Source: Chitinophaga barathri (GTDB lineage: Bacteria; Bacteroidota; Bacteroidia; Chitinophagales; Chitinophagaceae). From it: 64,000 nt of DNA. This document shows positions 59,428-64,000 of the stretch, piece by piece; position 1 is the stretch's first letter; each line of letters starts with the position of its first letter. Both the position numbers and the translations under genes were made by a program. The notes below the pieces were generated by a model, which was given only the letters and a program-made list of their open reading frames with translations, ran no database searches and was not told the DNA's origin. Location of the stretch: contig NZ_RMBX01000005.1 in the NCBI RefSeq assembly GCF_003807585.1, positions 341,040 to 405,039 on the forward strand, given 5' to 3'.

Positions 59428-61332
59428 ATGGAAAATTTTATAGTATCCGCCCGCAAATACCGTCCGCAGAACTTCTCTACGGTAGTTGGGCAAGCCCATA
59501 TCACCACTACACTCAAAAATGCCATCCGCAACAACCAGCTGGCCCATGCCTTCCTGTTTTGCGGTCCGCGCGGCGTGGGTAAAACCACCTGCGCGCGCAT
59601 CCTGGCCAAAACCATCAACTGCGAGAACCTCCAGGCAGATGGCGAGGCCTGCAATGAGTGCAACTCCTGCCGCACCTTCAACGAAGGCAGCTCCTTCAAT
59701 ATCCATGAGCTGGATGCGGCCTCTAACAACTCCGTGGATGATATCCGGACGCTGGTGGACCAGGTGCGCTTTGCCCCCCAGGCCGGTAAATACAAGATCT
59801 ATATCATCGATGAGGTGCACATGCTCAGCTCCTCGGCCTTCAACGCGTTCCTGAAAACGCTGGAAGAGCCGCCCTCCTACGCGATCTTTATCCTCGCCAC
59901 CACGGAAAAACACAAGATCCTGCCCACCATCCTCAGCCGCTGCCAGATCTTCGATTTTAAGCGCATCACCATACAGGACACGGTGGATCATCTCCAGGAG
60001 ATCGTCACCAAAGAACATATGACCGCCGAAGGCGACGCCCTTCACCTGATAGCCCAGAAAACGGACGGCTGTATGAGGGATTCCCTCAGCACGCTGGACA
60101 AGATCGTGAGCTTCACCGGCGGCAAACTCACCTACCAGAACACCCTCGAACACCTCAATATCCTCGATTACGACTATTTCTTCAGGGTCATGGAATCAGT
60201 ACTGGCGCAGGATATAGCCGGCGCCCTCCTGATATTCGACGAAGTGCTGCAGAAAGGATTTGAGGGGGACAACTTCCTGGGCGGATGGGCGGAGTTCCTC
60301 CGGAACCTGCTGGTGTGCAAAGACGATAAGGTGTTGCACCTCATGGAAGTGAGCGCGAACCTGAAAGACCGTTATAAACAGATGAGCGGCCGCGTAAGCT
60401 CCGCCTACCTGGTGACGGCCCTGCACCTGCTGAACGAAACCGAGATCGGTTACCGGATGGCCCGCAACAAAAGGCTGCACGTGGAAATGGCGCTGATCAG
60501 GCTGTGTTACCTCCAGCAGGCGGTAACCCTCGTGAGCAACGACCAGACGGGCGAAGTGGTAAAAAAAAACCTGATTCCTGAAGGAGCGCCCCAGCGCCTG
60601 CGGGCCCCGCTGCCCACGCCGATCTACGGCAAACCCGCTACCAGCAAAACAATACAGCCACAGGAACCTAAATTGACGATTGAAGTGGAAAAAGGCGCCG
60701 CGCAACCCGCTTACACTGCCCCGCAGGAAAAAGCGCCCGCCGCCTATACTCCTTCACCCGAAAAAACGGCACCGGCTTATACGCCGCCGGCCTCACAGCC
60801 GGCCACGCCTTCCTACACCGCCCCACAGCCTTCACCGGCCACAGGCGCCGGGAACGGTGCCGCCAGGCCCAAGCTCACCGGCCTTGCCGCCATGAAAGAA
60901 GCCATGGCAGCCAAACAGCAGCAGTCCCCGGCCACCGCGACCAGCAGCATCCCCCTTACAGCAGGCGCCATCGCCGTGTATTGGGACGAGTTCATAGACC
61001 GGTTCATGCAGGCGAACAAAATGACGGTGGTGGGCAACCTCCAGCTGGCTCAAACCTCCATGGTGGGGCCCGAGGAGATCTGCATCGTGAGCCGGAACAT
61101 TGTACAGTACCGCTTCATGGAAGAAGAAAAGCTGGAAATATCCGAGTTTTTCAAGGTAAAATTCCGCAACAACGCCCTTATACTTACCCTCCAGCTGGAC
61201 GAGAGCCAGCAGCAGACGGCAGATACAGGCCCGGTACCACTCTCAAGCCGGGAGCAATTCACGCGCATGGTAGAGAAATACCCGCTGGTGAAAGAATTGA
61301 AAGACAGACTGAACATGGAACTTGATTTCTAA
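59428..61332 (+). CDS. dnaX: DNA polymerase III gamma/tau subunit
   Basis: A 634-residue clamp-loader subunit. The AAA+ domain has Walker A (GPRGVGKTT), a zinc-binding knuckle (CNECNSC with an upstream Cys), Walker B (IYIIDEVHMLS) and the SRC motif (ILSRCQIF). The clamp-loader middle domain follows. A Pro/Ala/Gln-rich linker (about residues 400-520) leads to a C-terminal tau-like domain. The start is the ATG at 59428 (MENFIVSARKYRPQ); the longer frame adds an improbable N-terminus. It follows the GNAT-like gene in the same direction. Confidence 0.95.
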   Translation: MENFIVSARKYRPQNFSTVVGQAHITTTLKNAIRNNQLAHAFLFCGPRGVGKTTCARILAKTINCENLQADGEACNECNSCRTFNEGSSFNIHELDAASNNSVDDIRTLVDQVRFAPQAGKYKIYIIDEVHMLSSSAFNAFLKTLEEPPSYAIFILATTEKHKILPTILSRCQIFDFKRITIQDTVDHLQEIVTKEHMTAEGDALHLIAQKTDGCMRDSLSTLDKIVSFTGGKLTYQNTLEHLNILDYDYFFRVMESVLAQDIAGALLIFDEVLQKGFEGDNFLGGWAEFLRNLLVCKDDKVLHLMEVSANLKDRYKQMSGRVSSAYLVTALHLLNETEIGYRMARNKRLHVEMALIRLCYLQQAVTLVSNDQTGEVVKKNLIPEGAPQRLRAPLPTPIYGKPATSKTIQPQEPKLTIEVEKGAAQPAYTAPQEKAPAAYTPSPEKTAPAYTPPASQPATPSYTAPQPSPATGAGNGAARPKLTGLAAMKEAMAAKQQQSPATATSSIPLTAGAIAVYWDEFIDRFMQANKMTVVGNLQLAQTSMVGPEEICIVSRNIVQYRFMEEEKLEISEFFKVKFRNNALILTLQLDESQQQTADTGPVPLSSREQFTRMVEKYPLVKELKDRLNMELDF

Positions 61333-61388
61333 ACCGTTGCCCGGTACGGGTAATAGGTTATTTTTTAAACACCCGCCCCCCGCATGCG

Positions 61389-61419
61389 TTGCGTTTTTGC
61401 GCAAAAACATGTAGGTTTG
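61389..61419 (+). promoter_or_regulatory. Bacteroidota-type promoter of the pyruvate dehydrogenase E2 gene
   Basis: TTG (61389-61391) and TAGGTTTG (61412-61419) are spaced by 20 bp, close to the phylum's consensus. The E2 start codon lies 22 bp downstream. Confidence 0.45.
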
Positions 61420-61441
61420 GGCAAAATTTCGAAGAAACACT

Positions 61442-63133
61442 ATGGCAGAAGTTATCAGAATGCCCCTTTTAAGCGATACGATGACAGAAGGGGTGATTGC
61501 GGAATGGCATAAGAAGGTAGGCGATACCGTAAAGTCCGACGATATTATTGCTGAAGTGGAGACCGACAAGGCCACCATGGAGGTAATGGGATATGTGGAC
61601 GGCACGTTGTTATATATTGGTGTGGAGAAAGGAAAGGCCGCCAAGGTAAATGCGATCATTGCCATTGTCGGGAAACCGGGCGAAGATTACAAACCCCTGC
61701 TGGAAGGCAACGGAGGCGCAGCCGCCCCCGCTCCCAAAGCAGATGCAGCCGCACCTGCCCCCAAAGCGGAGGCCGCACCTGCCCCTAAAGCGGAAGCCGC
61801 TCCGGCAGCTCCTGCCGCAGCTCCCCAGGTAGACAAAGGCGCCCTGGACGCAGCCATGAAAGACGCTACCGTGATCCGCATGCCGCTGCTGAGCGATACC
61901 ATGACGGAAGGCAAGATCGTGGCATGGAACAAAAAAGTAGGCGATACCGTTAAATCCGACGATGTGCTGGCGGAAGTGGAAACCGACAAGGCAACCATGG
62001 AAGTGATCGGTTACGCGGATGGTACCCTGCTGTATGTTGGCGTTCCCGAAGGCCAGGTGGCTAAAGTGAACGGCATCATTGCCATAGTAGGTAAAAAAGG
62101 AACAAACGTAGAACCCATACTCGCGGCTGAAACATCAGGCGGCGGCGCAGTCCCCCAGGCGGCACCCGCAGCGGATTCAGCAGCGCCGGCCGCTACCGCT
62201 CCCGCGGCGGAAGCAGCCCCTGCAGCCGGCGGATCTGCCGACGGAAGAGTGAAAGCCTCTCCCCTGGCTAAAAAGCTGGCAGAAGAAAAAGGCATCGATA
62301 TCAGCCAGGTACCCGGCAGCGGGGACGGTGGCCGTATCGTGAAAAAAGACGTGGACGGCTTCGTACCTTCCAAAGCCGCTCCCGCAGCAGCACCTGCTGC
62401 CGCACCCGGCGCACCCGCTCCCAAAGTGGCCGCATTTGCGCCCGCGGGACAGGAAGGCCATACCGATACCCCCGTATCGCAGATGCGCAAAGCCATCGCA
62501 CGACGCCTTGCAGAAAGCAAATTCCAGGCACCGCACTTCTACCTCACCATGGAAATCAACATGGACAAGGCAATGGAAGCCCGCGAAGCCATCAATAAAG
62601 TATCCCCCGCCAAAGTTTCATTCAACGACATGGTGATCAAAGCCTGCGCTATGGCGCTGCGCCTCCACCCGGACGTGAACAGCAGCTGGCTGGGCGACAC
62701 CATCCGTCACAATCACCACATCCACATCGGTTCCGCTGTAGCGGTAGACGAAGGGCTGATCGTTCCCGTGATCCGTTTTGCGGACCAGAAGAGCTTCTCC
62801 CAGATCGCTGCCGAAACCAAGGTGCTGAACGACAAAGCCAAGAACAAAAAGCTCCAGCCGCAGGACTACTCCGGCAATACCTTCACCGTATCCAACCTGG
62901 GTATGATGGGCATCGAGCAGTTCACCGCCATCATCAATCCTCCTGACTCCGCCATCCTCGCGGTAGGCGCCATCAAGGAAACCGTGATCGTGGAAAACGG
63001 CCAGTTCAAAGCCACCAACGTGATGAAAGTAACCATGAGCTGCGACCACCGCACGGTGGATGGCGCTGTAGGCTCACGTTTCCTGGTAACGCTGAAAGGC
63101 TTCCTGGAAAACCCGGTGACAATGTTCGTATAA
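61442..63133 (+). CDS. pdhC: Pyruvate dehydrogenase E2 (dihydrolipoamide acetyltransferase)
   Basis: A 563-residue E2 that transfers the acetyl group to CoA. Two lipoyl domains (about residues 1-80 and 137-220) each carry the lipoylated Lys in ETDKATMEV. Ala/Pro-rich linkers separate them from a peripheral-subunit-binding domain (RVKASPLAKKLAEEKGIDIS, PGSGDGGRIVKKDVDGF) and the catalytic domain ending MSCDHRTVDGAVGSRFL with the active-site His and Asp. It lacks adjacent E1 genes here. The 2-lipoyl layout fits a pyruvate rather than 2-oxoglutarate complex. Confidence 0.94.
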   Translation: MAEVIRMPLLSDTMTEGVIAEWHKKVGDTVKSDDIIAEVETDKATMEVMGYVDGTLLYIGVEKGKAAKVNAIIAIVGKPGEDYKPLLEGNGGAAAPAPKADAAAPAPKAEAAPAPKAEAAPAAPAAAPQVDKGALDAAMKDATVIRMPLLSDTMTEGKIVAWNKKVGDTVKSDDVLAEVETDKATMEVIGYADGTLLYVGVPEGQVAKVNGIIAIVGKKGTNVEPILAAETSGGGAVPQAAPAADSAAPAATAPAAEAAPAAGGSADGRVKASPLAKKLAEEKGIDISQVPGSGDGGRIVKKDVDGFVPSKAAPAAAPAAAPGAPAPKVAAFAPAGQEGHTDTPVSQMRKAIARRLAESKFQAPHFYLTMEINMDKAMEAREAINKVSPAKVSFNDMVIKACAMALRLHPDVNSSWLGDTIRHNHHIHIGSAVAVDEGLIVPVIRFADQKSFSQIAAETKVLNDKAKNKKLQPQDYSGNTFTVSNLGMMGIEQFTAIINPPDSAILAVGAIKETVIVENGQFKATNVMKVTMSCDHRTVDGAVGSRFLVTLKGFLENPVTMFV

Positions 63134-63151
63134 AGACATTCCCGATAACAG

Positions 63152-63184
63152 AAAAAGCTGTTCCTTCCCGGAACGGCTTTTTTT
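63152..63184 (+). terminator. Intrinsic terminator of pdhC
   Basis: Arms aaagctgttcc and ggaacggcttt pair with one mismatch around a 4-nt loop and are followed by a T-run, about 20 bp after the stop. Confidence 0.75.
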
Positions 63185-63410
63185 ATGGCTGTTGTATGCT
63201 TTCTTTTTGCCGTGAAAAATCTCCCCAAATCAATATTAAATTATCAACAGCAGGGAATGTATTTATGTCCTCCATAACACATTTTAGAACTATCCGATTC
63301 TCCCGCGTGTTAAAAAACAGTGTCAAAATAGTATCAATTCCTTTCATTTGATAGCGTAATCCGCTGTCATCCTCTTTCCGTTTTTGAAAAAAATCTAATA
63401 ATATCCCCAT
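63183..63410 (-). CDS. Doubtful small ORF in an AT-rich gap
   Basis: A 75-codon frame on the minus strand starts MGILLDFFQKRKEDD. It has no recognisable domain. It lies in the gap (63134-63450) between pdhC and the VOC gene, both on the plus strand, and its end overlaps the pdhC terminator. The gap otherwise holds only that terminator and, presumably, the VOC promoter. I include it only because its length is above the background in such an AT-rich stretch. Confidence 0.2.
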   Translation of the reverse strand: MGILLDFFQKRKEDDSGLRYQMKGIDTILTLFFNTRENRIVLKCVMEDINTFPAVDNLILIWGDFSRQKESIQQP

Positions 63411-63450
63411 ATTTTATTAAATTCATATTCATTCCCCCAAACAATACGCA

Positions 63451-63840
63451 ATGCAGGTTCCCAAAAATGCCCTCAAATGGTTTGAAATACCTGTCAGCAA
63501 TTTTGATCGGGCCCGAAAGTTTTACAACACTGTATTCAATTTCGAACTACTGGAAGCGCACGTCCGTGGTAACCGTATGGGATTGTTCCCCTGCGACGAG
63601 GGGGACGGTGGCGTGGGCGGCGCGATTGTAGAGGGGCCGGACGCTGTGCCCAGCCAGCGGGGTTGCGTAGTGTATCTTTATTGCGGACCGGACCTTACCG
63701 AGGTGCTGGACCGGGTGCCTGGCGCGGGCGGGCGCATCCTCCACGAAAAGGCGCCGATCTCCCCCGAAAAAGAAATGGGCTACCAGGCAGTGTTTACGGA
63801 TACCGAGGGTAACCGGATAGGCCTGCATTCTGAGGCTTAG
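63451..63840 (+). CDS. VOC-family (glyoxalase/bleomycin-resistance fold) protein
   Basis: A 129-residue protein of the vicinal-oxygen-chelate superfamily. The N-terminal half carries WFEIPVSNFDRARKFYNTVF, the typical first beta-alpha unit; the C-terminal half has VVYLYCGPDLTEVLDRVPGAG and FTDTEGNRIGLHS. One or two metal ligands are likely, but the substrate is unknown. It is a stand-alone gene. Confidence 0.87.
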   Translation: MQVPKNALKWFEIPVSNFDRARKFYNTVFNFELLEAHVRGNRMGLFPCDEGDGGVGGAIVEGPDAVPSQRGCVVYLYCGPDLTEVLDRVPGAGGRILHEKAPISPEKEMGYQAVFTDTEGNRIGLHSEA

Positions 63841-63939
63841 GGTCTCATTCCTCCCCGGGCAGAACGCTTTTACCTATGTCTCCTCCTAAATAAGCTTTAC
63901 AGATTGCGGTAGAAAATATATAGATTCAAACTACCCAAT

Positions 63940-64000
63940 ATGAAAAAGAAGCGACAGGGGAAGCCCCCCATTTACGAAGATGCCTTTAAGATATCCGTGG
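63940..64000 (+). CDS. Start of an unidentified gene, cut by the window edge
   Basis: Only about 20 codons are visible, beginning MKKKRQGKPPIYEDAFKI. The basic start followed by PIYEDAFKI resembles the N-terminus of some transposase-type HTH proteins, but this is too short to assign. Confidence 0.35.
   Translation, partial: MKKKRQGKPPIYEDAFKISV

Noticed and set aside
60670..60870. Low-complexity Pro/Ala codon repeats in dnaX
   Set aside because: They encode the flexible linker before the tau-like C-terminal domain, which is expected in this family.
61442..62110. Long nearly identical DNA repeats at the start of pdhC
   Set aside because: These are the two tandem lipoyl domains of E2, a normal domain duplication, not a mobile or CRISPR repeat.

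Overview
The window looks like chromosomal DNA of a Bacteroidota bacterium, most likely from the Chitinophagaceae (Chitinophaga-like). The support is indirect but consistent. There is a TonB-dependent receptor with a carboxypeptidase-regulatory-like domain, and an ExbB-ExbD-ExbD-TonB operon. There are secreted carbohydrate enzymes (GH29 fucosidase, GH2 mannosidase, a sulfatase), small DUF-type Bacteroidota proteins, TAnnTTTG-type promoter boxes, and an atpD-atpC pair split from the rest of the ATP synthase. Taxonomy is inferred from gene content only.

Region 1 (about 1-20660) is accessory DNA stacked against the 3' end of mnmE. The last codons of mnmE (Phe-Cys-Ile-Gly-Lys-stop) are duplicated exactly at 6016-6040 and in decayed form at 2722-2745. 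Sequences on both sides of these cores are also related. The simplest reading is a tandem array of integrated elements. The youngest (6016-20658) carries a tyrosine recombinase with two helix-turn-helix/excisionase-like genes, a MobC-relaxase pair with a hairpin-rich candidate oriT, a CHC2/Toprim primase and a replication-type HTH protein. Its cargo is a methyltransferase, a metal-type TonB receptor, two paralogous Xre regulators with duplicated ACCTATAGGT operators, a pseudo-response regulator leading an Xre/RES toxin-antitoxin pair, and an unassigned PD-(D/E)XK nuclease-like protein with a zinc-ribbon partner. An older segment (2722-6040) has a GAF histidine kinase and a sulfatase but no recombinase. 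Further left lie two small lipoprotein genes and a truncated metallophosphoesterase.

Region 2 (20641-64000) is core chromosome, mostly on the minus strand. In order it holds mnmE; the TonB energy-transduction operon; a large zinc metalloprotease; an HPP membrane protein; a LacI regulator; fucosidase and beta-mannosidase; lpxB; surE; an ABC-2-type transporter; a fused 3-hydroxyacyl-CoA dehydrogenase/enoyl-CoA hydratase; metG; LD-carboxypeptidase; an alpha/beta hydrolase; a ThiF/MoeB-like protein; a sensor kinase; a candidate small RNA; an AlgH/YqgE protein; atpCD; a Tat-exported phosphoesterase; an HlyD-FtsX-TolC tripartite exporter; dnaX; the pyruvate dehydrogenase E2; and a glyoxalase-fold protein. 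Intrinsic terminators punctuate most units. Several non-coding repeats (an 11-bp-period array, REP-like cruciforms) lie between genes.

The most interesting material is the mnmE-targeted island array, the paired palindromic operators, and the nuclease/zinc-ribbon module next to the integrase.
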